Origin: JANMES01 sp038329865
GTDB taxonomy: Bacteria > Planctomycetota > Phycisphaerae > Tepidisphaerales > Tepidisphaeraceae
DNA length: 64,000 nucleotides
Reading direction: 5' to 3'
Assembly: GCA_038329865.1 (NCBI GenBank)
Contig: JBBQNK010000019.1
Span: 1 to 64,000 of the forward strand
This document shows positions 43,534-52,268 of the stretch, in pieces. Positions within the stretch are counted from its first letter, which is position 1; every line of letters begins with the position of its first letter. The notes under the pieces are model-generated. The model saw only the letters and a program-made list of their open reading frames with translations. It searched no databases and was not told where the DNA came from. The position numbers and the translations under genes are program-made.

Positions 43534-44495
43534 TACGCCGCAGTCGGGTCGTCTTTCTCCGGCCCTGTCAGCCACGCGTCGAGGTCGCTCCACTCTGTCT
43601 TCTCGAAGACGATGAGTTCACTGGCATACTCTCTCAACTTGCCGATGAGATACGCCGCCATGGAGAGCGACCGCGCCTCGGCGATCAGCTTACCGCCCTG
43701 GATTCGCAACGTTCCGACCGGCTGACGCGATCGCACTGGCTCAAGCGGCATGACCTTTCGGGGGTTGTATTCGCGGGTGCACTCGAAGTAGACCGTGTCC
43801 AGATCCTGATCCATTGACACGATGTGCGGCCCGGCGGCGCGCAGCTTTTCCAGCACCTTGGCCTGGTCGGCAATGCTGTAGGTGATCTCCGTGAACACCA
43901 ACGGCTCGGGCATATCGGGCGTGGGCTCGAGCATCGGGTCGATGCTTTTCACCAAGTCGTACAAATCGCCGGGGATCACGCCCGTCGGGCCTGCGAACTG
44001 GCCGAGCCATCGCGTGCGACTGCCGGGCATCGGCGGGATCAGCGCGAGGTGCTGCCGCTCTAATTCGTCCGGCCAGATCAGATCATCTTCAAGGCTCCAC
44101 GCGTACGAACCCCAGATAAATCGCGTAGCCAGTTTTGGATCGCCTTCGATTGTCGGCGGGATTTTGTGGCGCTGGATGCGAAGGTCGCGCTCGATTTCCT
44201 CCCAGCTGGAATTGACATGCCCGAACACGTTCATCAACCCGCCGCGCGTGAGGCCCATGATGAAAAAACTCGCCGCGAGTTTGCCGTCGGGCTGCTCCCG
44301 CACGATGCCGGCCGTGCCGAAACCGGTCGATTGCCAGCAATCCTCCGGCGGCACGTACGCCCGCACGATCGGCCAATCCCCGCAGCCGGACATCTGCTTG
44401 ATCGGGTCCGCCCGCATGAGCGTGCGCGACGCCGGGCGCTTTCGCGCCTTGGCGGTTTCGATTCGATCGCGCGGTCTGGTGGGTCGGTCTTTCAT
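43530..44495 (-). CDS. Conserved hypothetical protein
   Basis: Family not recognised. The 321 residues have no signal peptide or transmembrane segment. The N-terminus is basic (KDRPTRPRDRIETAKARKRPA). The rest is mixed alpha/beta with 'GFGTAGIVREQPDGKLAASFFIMGLTRGGL' and 'FTEITYSIADQAKVLEKL'. The C-terminus contains acidic patches. It ends on the opposite strand with stop codons overlapping those of dedA. It may be planctomycete-specific. Protein-like composition over the whole frame supports it as real. Confidence 0.6.
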   Translation of the reverse strand: MKDRPTRPRDRIETAKARKRPASRTLMRADPIKQMSGCGDWPIVRAYVPPEDCWQSTGFGTAGIVREQPDGKLAASFFIMGLTRGGLMNVFGHVNSSWEEIERDLRIQRHKIPPTIEGDPKLATRFIWGSYAWSLEDDLIWPDELERQHLALIPPMPGSRTRWLGQFAGPTGVIPGDLYDLVKSIDPMLEPTPDMPEPLVFTEITYSIADQAKVLEKLRAAGPHIVSMDQDLDTVYFECTREYNPRKVMPLEPVRSRQPVGTLRIQGGKLIAEARSLSMAAYLIGKLREYASELIVFEKTEWSDLDAWLTGPEKDDPTAAY

Positions 44496-44534
44496 GGATC
44501 GGACGATTCCCCTTGCTGACGATTCTGCTCTTCA

Positions 44535-44656
44535 GTAGGACAGACATTCCTGTCTGTCACGAAGCGAAGTACTCCTCGATTCACTTTCTCCGACCTCGAC
44601 TCATGTACGAACAGATGAGTACATCCGTTCGTGACAGACAGGAATGTCTGTCCTAC
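44535..44656. repeat. REPIN-like inverted pair, GTAGGACAGACATTCCTG family
   Basis: A perfect 29-bp inverted repeat (44535-44563 and 44628-44656) with GTAG feet on both sides. Each arm is a small hairpin (GACAGAC-attcct-GTCTGTC). The 64-bp loop aligns in reverse complement with the loop of 3011-3138, so these are two copies of one unit in opposite orientation. It lies upstream of the unknown gene at 43530-44495, about 100 bp past the argC stop. Confidence 0.92.
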
Positions 44657-44690
44657 CAAAAGCTAAATGCACGCGACGCACTTGTTTACC

Positions 44691-44743
44691 GGTCTGCCCG
44701 CTTCAGCGGGTAGCTACACGTCACCCGCTGAAGCGGGCGGACC
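44691..44743. repeat. GC-rich self-palindromic inverted pair (CCCGCTTCAGCGGG core), copy 3
   Basis: Arms of about 22 bp (44691-44712 and 44721-44743) pair with one or two mismatches and a short loop. The core and the GGTC flank match 12624-12684. It lies 10 bp from the argC stop. Confidence 0.87.
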
Positions 44744-44752
44744 GCTAATGCC

Positions 44753-45757
44753 TCACGGCCACAACGGCGCGCCTTCGAGCCCGGTAGTCTCCGGCAATCC
44801 GCAAATCAGATTCGCGTTCTGCACCGCCTGGCCACCCGCGCCTTTGCCGAGGTTGTCGACCGCCCCCATCGCGATGATCAATTTCCGCTCCGGGTCGGCC
44901 GCGTAGGAGACGAACGCGAGGTTCGAGCCCAGCGTCCACTTCGTGTGCACTGGCCGATCGGTCACTTTTACGAACGGCCGATCCTTGTAGAACTCGCGGG
45001 CGGCCTTCAGGCATTGCTCAGTGGTGGCGGTGCCGCGGCAGTAGATCGTCGCGAGAATGCCGCGCGTCATCGGGATCAGATGCGGCGTAAAGACCAATCC
45101 CGTAGAAGCTTTTGCCGTGGAAGAATTCGCGACTCTCGTTACAGCGTGCAGCGCGTCGATCGTCGACGCGATCTCCGGCATGTGCGTGTGCTTGAGCAGG
45201 CCGTACGCGGCGACGTCTTCGTTCACCTCGGCGTAGCTGAATTTGGAATCTCCGCCGCCGCGACCAGCGCCGCTTACGCCGGTCTTGGCGTCGATGATAA
45301 TGCCCGCCGGGTCGATCAGCTTATTTGCTAGCAGTGGGGCGAGCGCGGTGAGTGTGGCCGCCGGGTAGCAGCCGGGGTTGGCGATGCGCGATTGCCCGCG
45401 AATCTTTTCCGGCCAAATGTCGGCCAGGCCGTAAGTCCAACCGTCGACGTAACGATGATCGCCGCCGATGTCGACGATCTTCGTGTTCTTGCTGACTGCC
45501 GCGAGTGCGGCCTTCGATTCACCGGTGGGCAGCGAAGCGAAAAGCACATCAAGGTTCGGCAATTCAGTCGGGTTCCACTTCTGCACAACCAATTCGCCGA
45601 GTTCGCCGACGCCCGGATAGCGTTCGCCGAGCTTCGTACCCGCCGAACTCTCGCCGGCGACGTAGACGACTTCAAACTCCGGGTGCGTCGCCGCCAGCCG
45701 CAGCACTTCGCCGCCGCCGTAGCCCGTCACTCCGACAATGCCGATCCGAATACTCAT
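44753..45757 (-). CDS. argC: N-acetyl-gamma-glutamyl-phosphate reductase
   Basis: The third step of arginine synthesis. The product is 334 residues, normal for the family. 'GVTGYGGGEVLRLAATHP' forms the NADP site, and the catalytic Cys lies in NPGCYPAATL. The later segment HTHMPEI contains the conserved His. Other arginine genes are not adjacent; an argD-type aminotransferase is about 10 kb away. It faces a small membrane protein gene. Confidence 0.95.
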   Translation of the reverse strand: MSIRIGIVGVTGYGGGEVLRLAATHPEFEVVYVAGESSAGTKLGERYPGVGELGELVVQKWNPTELPNLDVLFASLPTGESKAALAAVSKNTKIVDIGGDHRYVDGWTYGLADIWPEKIRGQSRIANPGCYPAATLTALAPLLANKLIDPAGIIIDAKTGVSGAGRGGGDSKFSYAEVNEDVAAYGLLKHTHMPEIASTIDALHAVTRVANSSTAKASTGLVFTPHLIPMTRGILATIYCRGTATTEQCLKAAREFYKDRPFVKVTDRPVHTKWTLGSNLAFVSYAADPERKLIIAMGAVDNLGKGAGGQAVQNANLICGLPETTGLEGAPLWP

Positions 45758-45900
45758 CCCCGGAGTTTAGCCTACCGCGCGCGGGATGTCATCGAGTCGC
45801 GGCGGAATCGAACCGCATGGCGGAACGTCGTGCCGGCCGGAGCGATGACGTGTCGGAATTGTCATCCCGTGGCGAGAGGTTACGCTGCTCATTCAACTCC

Positions 45901-46332
45901 ATGGCGAGACTACTTTTCATCGTGATTGTGACGGCCCTTTGCCTGGTGCGATCGCCGGCTGCCCTGGCCGACGTGCCTTCAACCGTGCCTTCAACCGCGC
46001 CGTCGATAACAGCGAGCGCGACCACCGCCGCGACTACATCGCCGGCCGCGGACGATGATTTCGCGCCGGGGCTGCTTATCGCAGTACTGATCCTCTTCGC
46101 CGTGGTGATTTTCATCGCCATCGTTGCCGCGGTGGTCGGCGTGGTGGCGATGGCGGCGATTGCCGTGCTGGTGTTATTCGGCGTGCTTTCGACTTCCATT
46201 CTCATCGGCGTAAAAAATCGTCGAATCGAGTCGGGCGCGAAGGCGCTGTTCGTTCAGGTCGCCGCAGTTATCGGCGCGGTGGCCGGTTGCGTGGGGTTTG
46301 TGTTGTCTGCCTGGATCGCCGACGTGAATTAG
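45901..46332 (+). CDS. Secreted/membrane protein with internal stop
   Basis: No family recognised. The 143 residues begin with a signal peptide (LLFIVIVTALCLVRSPAALA), then a Ser/Thr/Pro linker. Two long transmembrane stretches follow (LLIAVLILFAVVIFIAIVAAVVGVVAMAAIAVLVLFGV and VQVAAVIGAVAGCVGFVLSAWI). It stops at TAG 46330-46332. The same frame then continues with protein-like sequence to 46503, see the separate entry. The start ATG follows TCATTCAACTCC, a weak ribosome-binding site. Confidence 0.6.
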   Translation: MARLLFIVIVTALCLVRSPAALADVPSTVPSTAPSITASATTAATTSPAADDDFAPGLLIAVLILFAVVIFIAIVAAVVGVVAMAAIAVLVLFGVLSTSILIGVKNRRIESGAKALFVQVAAVIGAVAGCVGFVLSAWIADVN

Positions 46333-46503
46333 CCGCTGCGCGTCACCCTCACGCTTGGGACGGTCTGCGGTTTGGTTGTGGGCGTTCTCGTCGGGCTGAT
46401 GCTAAATGCGGTGTGGGTTCGCGTGCGCGAGTGGATCATCCGCAGGCAAGTCGAGCGCGGGTTTGAAGTTTCACCTATTCCGCGGGACGAGCGAGCGAAG
46501 TGA
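46333..46503 (+). pseudogene. Coding-like continuation of the membrane protein after an in-frame TAG
   Basis: In the same frame as the upstream gene, codons after the TAG read PLRVTLTLGTVCGLVVGV and continue as one more transmembrane helix and a basic tail (VRVREWIIRRQVERGF), ending at TGA 46501-46503. The composition is clearly protein-like. It may be a nonsense-truncated 3' end, or a base error in the TAG. No ribosome-binding site for an independent start was seen. Confidence 0.5.
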
Positions 46504-46577
46504 AGCGACGAATCGTACACTCCGATCAACGCTGACTGGGGTGATATCTTTTCTCGCGAAGAAATTGATCTGAAATT

Positions 46578-47972
46578 CTATTTCTCCGCGGGTTTTGTCG
46601 TGGGCAATTTCTCCACGTAGGTCGTCCACATGCTGAGCGCGAAATTGCCCGCGTGCCCCTTGGTTTCTTCGGCGAGGGCTCGCTTTAAATATCGATCGGT
46701 ATACGCGAAAAGAGCGGGATGATTCCACGCGTCTTCCAGCCCCATGAGACGCACGCCGGCGATAAAGCTGGGATAGACTGGGCTGTTCACCATTCGGTAT
46801 GTTGCCGTCCAGGCCTTGTTGTCGGCCATCGGGTTATCTGCGTGCCAGATGCCCCAATCGGGCGTGCCGATGTCTTCCTTCTCGTACGGGATCAGGCCGT
46901 CCTTGCTGCGTTCGTCGGGCCTCCATTTTGGGTCGTGGGAACTGTCGACGTCGGCCTGCGTGACGAAGAAGGTCTGGTCGTCTTCCTGGAATTTCGTCTT
47001 CCAATGGCCGACGTCTTTCATGTGAGGATCGTTGAGCATCGTGCCTGCGAAAAGGATCGGCCATTTGCGACCGATGTGGTGCCCGCCGTTCGCGGGCCAG
47101 TAGCCGCCGTTGTCGGCGATGCCGGTGAGATCGATGCCGTACTGCACCATCGCGATGAGCAGCTTTTCGTTGCTCGGCTTGTTGGGGAGCTTGTCGAAAT
47201 CGACCATCAGCAGCAGGATCGCATCGCTGGAAGTCTGAGCGAGATCGCGCCCGTAGTTGGGCAGATTTTCCGACGGATGCACCATCGCGCCGAGGTATTG
47301 GTTGACGTGATCGATCCACGGCCGCTCGACGCGCTTCAACATCGCCGCCGGATCGGGCGTGGCCGAGACCGGGGCGAGATTCGGCAGCTTGGTTTTATCG
47401 AGCTTATCCGACGTGAACTTGATCGTTTTATCGGCTCCTACGTACGGCGGTCGAAAGGCGTTCTTCGGCGGCTCGGCGGCGAGCACAGTCAGGACCGCGC
47501 CGCTCCGCGTGACGGGCCGCGGCTGTTTCGTCCCGCCGTTCATTCGCGGAATGCCCGGCTCTGCATCGGCCGGTGAATTAAGCAGCCAGCTGACCATCGA
47601 AACCAGGCTGCTGTTGACCGGCAAGTCGAGCGGATTGTCCGCCGCCACCGGCTTGCCGCCGATCAGCCCGGCATTGAGTTTTTCATCGTAGGAATTCAGG
47701 CGCTTGTCGTAGCCTTGCTTGGCGTTCGTGCCTGGGTTCAGCATCGATCCGTCTTCGCCGGGCTCCGGCTTGAACTTGCCGTCGTGAAGCGTCGTTGAAA
47801 TGCTCACCACCTTGACCGGCCCGATGACCCAGTAGTCGCCGTTGCAGAACTGCCCGGTCGGATAGTCCTTATCGAACGTCCAGGTGATTCCCCACTGAGA
47901 AACGCTGGTGGCGGCATGAAGCGGGGCGGCGATCAGCAGGAACGCGGCAAAGCTGAATATGGAAAATCGCAT
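46578..47972 (-). CDS. Large secreted protein of unknown function
   Basis: A 464-residue protein with a signal peptide (MRFSIFSFAAFLLIAAPLHAA). The mature part has many Trp, Asp and Gly residues (GDYWVIGPVKVVSIS, GIADNGGYWPANGGHHIGRKWPILFAG, GTPDWGIWHADNP). The hydrophobic cores suggest a beta-rich or alpha/alpha-barrel fold acting on sugars (inference only). I could not assign a family; the pattern may be limited to planctomycetes. The gene stands alone between hypotheticals. Confidence 0.6.
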   Translation of the reverse strand: MRFSIFSFAAFLLIAAPLHAATSVSQWGITWTFDKDYPTGQFCNGDYWVIGPVKVVSISTTLHDGKFKPEPGEDGSMLNPGTNAKQGYDKRLNSYDEKLNAGLIGGKPVAADNPLDLPVNSSLVSMVSWLLNSPADAEPGIPRMNGGTKQPRPVTRSGAVLTVLAAEPPKNAFRPPYVGADKTIKFTSDKLDKTKLPNLAPVSATPDPAAMLKRVERPWIDHVNQYLGAMVHPSENLPNYGRDLAQTSSDAILLLMVDFDKLPNKPSNEKLLIAMVQYGIDLTGIADNGGYWPANGGHHIGRKWPILFAGTMLNDPHMKDVGHWKTKFQEDDQTFFVTQADVDSSHDPKWRPDERSKDGLIPYEKEDIGTPDWGIWHADNPMADNKAWTATYRMVNSPVYPSFIAGVRLMGLEDAWNHPALFAYTDRYLKRALAEETKGHAGNFALSMWTTYVEKLPTTKPAEK

Positions 47973-48084
47973 CGCTAAAGAGTGCGCCTGACCGTGGGAA
48001 ATTGCAAATCCGGCTTGCTACCAGCGGTCGCCGAAAGACAGGCCGACTTATCAAGAGCTTCTTTAGAAGCTGGCCCGACCGTGA

Positions 48085-48774
48085 TCAGCGGTAATTCTTC
48101 TTCTCCCAGTATTTCTCGCGATACTCGTGTCGGTTGTGTTCGCATTCTTCCGCGAGTTTTTTGAACCGTTCAATATCCAGTGGGCCGTGAGTGCCTGTCC
48201 ACGATTCTCGTTTGATCGGGATCGCCTGAGCGATAGGTGCGCCCTTTTTCATCTCGAAGACCTCGCCCGGCTGCATCAGGCAGACCGACGGAAAATAAAC
48301 ATGCATGAAAAAAGTGTCGGTTTCCACCATCCCACCTAAAACGTGAAACGGCATATGAAACTGATTCAACAGCGGAAGAAAAAGCGTTGAGTAACCCGGC
48401 GGCGTTTGAATGACCCAGGAATTGCGGAACTTAACGATGATCTTCCCCGCGAACGGTGCGCCGGGGAACTGCGCCTGGTCCTGCGAAAGCACGGCACTGT
48501 CCGAAGCCTGCACTTCCAGGATATTCGCGTCGCGCATCGTAAACCGCACGTCACCCGCTAACGGAAGAACGTAGCCGCACGACATCGCATCCACGAACGG
48601 CATGCACATTTTAACCGACGACGAAGTCACCGGCGGCGACGAGCCCGTGAGCGTCACGTCACGCGGCATCTGCTTCAGCCATTCAGGAATGTGCTGCGCT
48701 GCCGGTTTAGGGGCCGGGAGCGAATCGGATTCGTGGCTGCTGAAGTGAATGACGTTCGAGATGTTTTCAGCCAT
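48085..48774 (-). CDS. DUF6065-like protein
   Basis: A 229-residue soluble protein. Segments 'IPEWLKQMPRD', 'KMCMPFVDAMSCGYVLPLAGDV', 'GYSTLFLPLLNQF', 'VETDTFFMHVYFPS' and 'EVFEMKKGAPIAQAIPIKRESW' fit the family I know as DUF6065, common in tailed phages and their relatives. Function is unknown. This suggests phage-derived cargo or a domesticated phage gene. No other phage structural gene lies in the window. Confidence 0.6.
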   Translation of the reverse strand: MAENISNVIHFSSHESDSLPAPKPAAQHIPEWLKQMPRDVTLTGSSPPVTSSSVKMCMPFVDAMSCGYVLPLAGDVRFTMRDANILEVQASDSAVLSQDQAQFPGAPFAGKIIVKFRNSWVIQTPPGYSTLFLPLLNQFHMPFHVLGGMVETDTFFMHVYFPSVCLMQPGEVFEMKKGAPIAQAIPIKRESWTGTHGPLDIERFKKLAEECEHNRHEYREKYWEKKNYR

Positions 48775-48800
48775 GACCGCAGTATATCAACGGACGCCCG

Positions 48801-49445
48801 TCAACTCATGTAATGGTTGCATCCTGACTTTTCAAAAAACGTAAAGGTGTAAGACCGCTCTTGAATCGCGCCGCGGCGCTCTCTGTCGGCCGGCTTAGCG
48901 GCATCCTCGGCGAAGTACAAAACCCCGCTCAAATCAGGATGGGTCGCAAACAGCCCGCCGTTGTGAATCGCGCGCTCGCAAACTTCCGCCGTAAGGCCGC
49001 TCAGCGCGTCGCCGTAGACGGCCACCACGAAACGGAGCGACTGCGCCTGTACGGTCTGCGAATACTTGCGGACTTTTTGTGCAATCCGTGAAACCACCCG
49101 CGGCCCCGGGGCGGTGCTGCCGCCGCGCTCGCAGGTGAAGACTTCCATCACCAACCGCCGGCCGGCGTCGTACCAGTCGGGCGTTTTGCCGTCGAGTCGA
49201 TGATTGTATTCCGGCGAAAGCCCGCTCCGCAGCAGGTGCAGGCCGACGACGAATTCGTGATACGTGTGCCTCGCGGTCGCGTCGGCGGTTGAATCGGCGG
49301 CCTGATCCCGCAACGCCGCCCGGTCGGCCCGAATCTTCGCCCGCATCCGCGACCGCGACGGCTCCCCGAACCGGGCCAGCATCGTACGAATCTCCCGATG
49401 CATGGCGGCGTTGTGGGCGAAGTGGGAGCGTGGGGATTCTTGCAT
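48801..49445 (-). CDS. Possible PD-(D/E)XK nuclease-fold protein
   Basis: A protein of about 214 residues with no named family. The segment 'YHEFVVGLHLLRSGLSPEYNHRLDGKTPDWYDAGRRLVMEVFT' shows the order Glu - PD - EV typical of restriction-endonuclease-like folds, in which E, D and E bind metal. The usual Lys after the second acidic residue is replaced (EVFT). The start may be ATG 49445, next to the inverted repeat, or 49403. The longer frame from 49511 translates the repeat. Confidence 0.5.
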   Translation of the reverse strand: MQESPRSHFAHNAAMHREIRTMLARFGEPSRSRMRAKIRADRAALRDQAADSTADATARHTYHEFVVGLHLLRSGLSPEYNHRLDGKTPDWYDAGRRLVMEVFTCERGGSTAPGPRVVSRIAQKVRKYSQTVQAQSLRFVVAVYGDALSGLTAEVCERAIHNGGLFATHPDLSGVLYFAEDAAKPADRERRGAIQERSYTFTFFEKSGCNHYMS

Positions 49446-49449
49446 TTCT

Positions 49450-49518
49450 GTAGGGCATGCTATTGCATGCCGTGACTTGTGTGATCGGTCGAAGACGGCA
49501 CGCAATAGCATGCCCTAC
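49450..49518. repeat. REPIN-like inverted pair, GTAGGGCATGC family
   Basis: Left GTAG (49450-49453) is followed by GGCATGC-tatt-GCATGCC. The right side mirrors it and ends with CTAC (49515-49518). Arms pair at 23 of 24 positions with a loop of about 21 bp. It lies directly at the 5' end of the nuclease-like gene. Confidence 0.88.
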
Positions 49519-49526
49519 AAAGCACA

Positions 49527-49841
49527 TTACATACTATTCAGAATTCGTGCCGTCACGATGATCACAGGAATCGACGATAAGATCAGTCCAAGCTCAATGA
49601 TCGCAACGTCAGAGGAGGATATGTGATATCGGGCGGCTACTCTTTTGCTGATTGACCAGCCCCATGGCAGGCACAAAATCACAATAATTAGGGCCGCAAG
49701 TACGCCCGCAAAGCCAAGCAGCAAAAGCGAGATCGGCCAGCATACGTAGCTTACAACTGGTGGAACAGCCAACCGCATCCAACTGGCTTTGGCATGCGAG
49801 ACGTCTTCCGCGGGATTGCGATAATCAGGTTGCAGCGGCAT
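49527..49841 (-). CDS. Small membrane protein
   Basis: No family recognised. The 104 residues show a helix pair (VSYVCWPISLLLLGFAGVLAALIIVILCLPW) and a C-terminal helix (ELGLILSSIPVIIVTARIL). The N-terminal 20 residues are hydrophilic. It has no clear ribosome-binding site. It lies between the nuclease-like gene and ispG on the same strand. Confidence 0.5.
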   Translation of the reverse strand: MPLQPDYRNPAEDVSHAKASWMRLAVPPVVSYVCWPISLLLLGFAGVLAALIIVILCLPWGWSISKRVAARYHISSSDVAIIELGLILSSIPVIIVTARILNSM

Positions 49842-49873
49842 TGAATTTAGGAATCAATTATTTAAGTCCGTCT

Positions 49874-51127
49874 CTACGCCTTCACCACCGGCAAACTCAC
49901 ACCCTTTTCCCGCTGAATCTTTTCCCACCCGCTGCCGATTTCGCCGAGTGGGTCGGGCGGCAGGATGTCGACCTTTTTTTCGCCGAGCTTGGCTTCGCCG
50001 CGTTCGATTTTGGATTGGAAATCGCGGCACTCTTTCAGCAGGGCGTTTAGGATTTCTTCCTCCGGCACGTTGGCGACTTTTTCGCCTTGCACGTAGATGA
50101 TGCCGCGCCGGTCGCCGGCGAAGATGGCGATGTCGGCGCCTTCGCATTCGCCGGGGCCGTTTACGACGCAGCCCATCACAGCCACCTTGATCGGGAGGTG
50201 GATTTCTTTGGCGAGTTGTTTTCGCACGTCTTGCACGAGTTTGAAGAGGTCGACCTGGATGCGGCCGCAACTGGGGCAGGCGATCAGCTCGGCGCCGACT
50301 CGTGGCCGCAGTCCCAGACAGTACAAAAGCTCCTGGCCGTCCTGCACTTCGTACACGGGGTCGTTGGCGTAGCTGATGCGGATGGTGTCGCCGATGCCGC
50401 TGGCGAGGAGGTGGCCGAGCGGGACGACGCTGCGGATGGTGCCGGTTTCTTTCGGGCCGGCGTGGGTGACGCCTAAATGCAGCGGGTAATCGAACCGGCG
50501 GCTGATTTCTTCATACGCGCTGATCACCAGCAACGGGTCGATGGATTTAGCGCTGATGACGATGTCGTGGAAATCCTCGGCCTGGAAGATGTCCAGATAT
50601 TCTTCGAGCTTGGTGACCATGATCGCGAGGAAATGGCCGTGCTTATTGTCGGAGAAAACGCCGCCGAGTTCTTTCAGGCGTTTTTGCTTGTCTTTACGTT
50701 CGACAATGCTGCCTTCGTTTACGCCGATGCGGATTGGCAGCTTGCGCGCTTTGCAAGCCTGGATCACGTCGCGGACTTGGGCGCGATCGGAAATATTGCC
50801 GGGGTTGAGGCGGATCTTATGCACGCCGGCCTCGATAGCCTCCAGCGCCCGCTGGAAGTGAAAATGCACGTCTGCCACGATCGGCACGGTCACCTGCGGC
50901 AGGATGTGCTTGAGGGCCTCGGTATCTTTCTTCTCCGGCACGGCCACGCGGACGATATCGCACCCGGCGGCGGCGAGTTTCTGGATTTCGGCGACGCATT
51001 TGTCGATCTCATGCGTATAACCGGCCGTCATCGACTGAACGGAAACTGGGGCGTCGCCGCCGATTTTAACGACGCCGACGCGGGCGTCGCCGAGCTGGAC
51101 TTGACGGGTTTTTCGGCGGGTGATCAT
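49874..51127 (-). CDS. ispG: 4-hydroxy-3-methylbut-2-en-1-yl diphosphate synthase
   Basis: An iron-sulfur enzyme of the non-mevalonate (MEP) isoprenoid pathway, which reduces MEcPP to HMBPP. The product is 417 residues. The N-terminus has 'VSVQSMTAGYTHEIDKCVAEIQKLAAAGCDIVRVAV'. The C-terminal [4Fe-4S] cysteines appear in CPSCGR and in CVVNGPGE. ATG 51127 is preferred; a second ATG lies 9 bp upstream. It is divergent from a secreted protein gene, with a heptamer repeat between. Confidence 0.95.
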   Translation of the reverse strand: MITRRKTRQVQLGDARVGVVKIGGDAPVSVQSMTAGYTHEIDKCVAEIQKLAAAGCDIVRVAVPEKKDTEALKHILPQVTVPIVADVHFHFQRALEAIEAGVHKIRLNPGNISDRAQVRDVIQACKARKLPIRIGVNEGSIVERKDKQKRLKELGGVFSDNKHGHFLAIMVTKLEEYLDIFQAEDFHDIVISAKSIDPLLVISAYEEISRRFDYPLHLGVTHAGPKETGTIRSVVPLGHLLASGIGDTIRISYANDPVYEVQDGQELLYCLGLRPRVGAELIACPSCGRIQVDLFKLVQDVRKQLAKEIHLPIKVAVMGCVVNGPGECEGADIAIFAGDRRGIIYVQGEKVANVPEEEILNALLKECRDFQSKIERGEAKLGEKKVDILPPDPLGEIGSGWEKIQREKGVSLPVVKA

Positions 51128-51166
51128 GGTTCGCAATCATAGACGCGGGTCATGAGGCGTGGAAGT

Positions 51167-51249
51167 GGAGGACTTAGGACTAAGGACTTAGGACTTAGTG
51201 AAAACGCGGAAGCCACTTCTTGACTAAGTCCTCAGTCCTAAGTCCTTCC
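51167..51249. repeat. Heptamer-arm inverted repeat (GGACTTA unit), copy 2
   Basis: The left arm reads GGACTTA, GGACTAA, GGACTTA, GGACTTA. The right arm reads CTAAGTC, CTCAGTC, CTAAGTC, CTTCC. It is located in the divergent spacer upstream of ispG. Flanks resemble copies 1 and 3. Confidence 0.9.
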
Positions 51250-51353
51250 GCTCGCCGCCTAGCTCGCTACGATGTGCTTTTATCGGGTTTACCCCCGCAG
51301 ATTACAGGGCTAACCGATCCCCGCCCGATCTGTCTAGTATTGCGGGCTGAACG

Positions 51354-52163
51354 ATGCGCTGGACTTTCATCATTTTCATTTTTCTGTTGATGCCGGCGTT
51401 GCTGCTGGCGGAGGGGGATCCGCGCCAGGCCAAAATTGATGCCGCCAACACCACCGCGGTGACGGCCTTGCTGGCGGACATCTCGCGGCAGCCGATCACG
51501 CAGAGTCTTTCCGTCCGCGAGTTCCTCACCGGCACGAAGGGCACCGAGGCTTTGGTTGCCACGCTCAAGCAGGCCGACCAGATCGGCGGGCCACGCTGGA
51601 TCGACGAGCAGACCTGCCAGGTTCGGCTCGAAATCTCCGGGCAGAAGGTGGCCGATAGTTTGCTGAACATATCCAATGCCGCCGGCGACAAATCTCCCTT
51701 GAAGGAGAAGGCTCTGCAGGCCGCCCTGAAAGAGTGGGACCGTCGAACGTTCACCGCCACCGGCACAAGCCCCGGAGATGTGAATTTCCTGGTCGCCCCC
51801 GCGACACAGCCGGCCCATATTGCGCTTCCGAAAGCGCCTCCGCGCTGGGTGGGGCAATTCATGTCCGCAAACGGGAAGAACGGCCCCGATCGCACCAAGC
51901 TTCGCGCCGCCCGCGCCGCCGAGACCAAAGCCCTGTCCAAACTGCGGGAGCAGATCGACGATCTTGCCCTGACCGACAAAGCGACCGTCGGCCAAGCCGC
52001 CGAGGCGGATCCGGCCCTGAGTCAGGCGATCGACCGGGCCGTTCGACACGCCAAGCTGACCAAGCTCGACTACCAGGCCGACGGCGGGGCGGCGGTGCAA
52101 GCCACGCTCGACCTGGCCGACGTTTGGCGCGAGATAGATGTGTTTCGGCCGGAAAATCGGTAA
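51354..52163 (+). CDS. Secreted protein of unknown function
   Basis: A 269-residue protein with a signal peptide (MRWTFIIFIFLLMPALLLA) and a mostly helical body. 'QADQIGGPRWIDEQTCQVRLEISGQKVADSLL' resembles the LPP20-like fold found in some secreted or flagellum-associated proteins. The second half is rich in Lys/Ala/Asp. No family is certain. It is followed by another small secreted protein gene on the same strand. Confidence 0.55.
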   Translation: MRWTFIIFIFLLMPALLLAEGDPRQAKIDAANTTAVTALLADISRQPITQSLSVREFLTGTKGTEALVATLKQADQIGGPRWIDEQTCQVRLEISGQKVADSLLNISNAAGDKSPLKEKALQAALKEWDRRTFTATGTSPGDVNFLVAPATQPAHIALPKAPPRWVGQFMSANGKNGPDRTKLRAARAAETKALSKLREQIDDLALTDKATVGQAAEADPALSQAIDRAVRHAKLTKLDYQADGGAAVQATLDLADVWREIDVFRPENR

Positions 52164-52268
52164 TCCAAATCGCCCGCAATTCACCACCAGCAACATTTCG
52201 GTGTTTCGAGCGTTGTAATGATACAGAACAGAATAAGTCCGGCATAAATTCGCTTCAAAGGAGCACAA

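Noticed and set aside
46330..46332. TAG as recoded amino acid (pyrrolysine)
   Set aside because: No supporting genes or context; nonsense mutation or sequence error is simpler.
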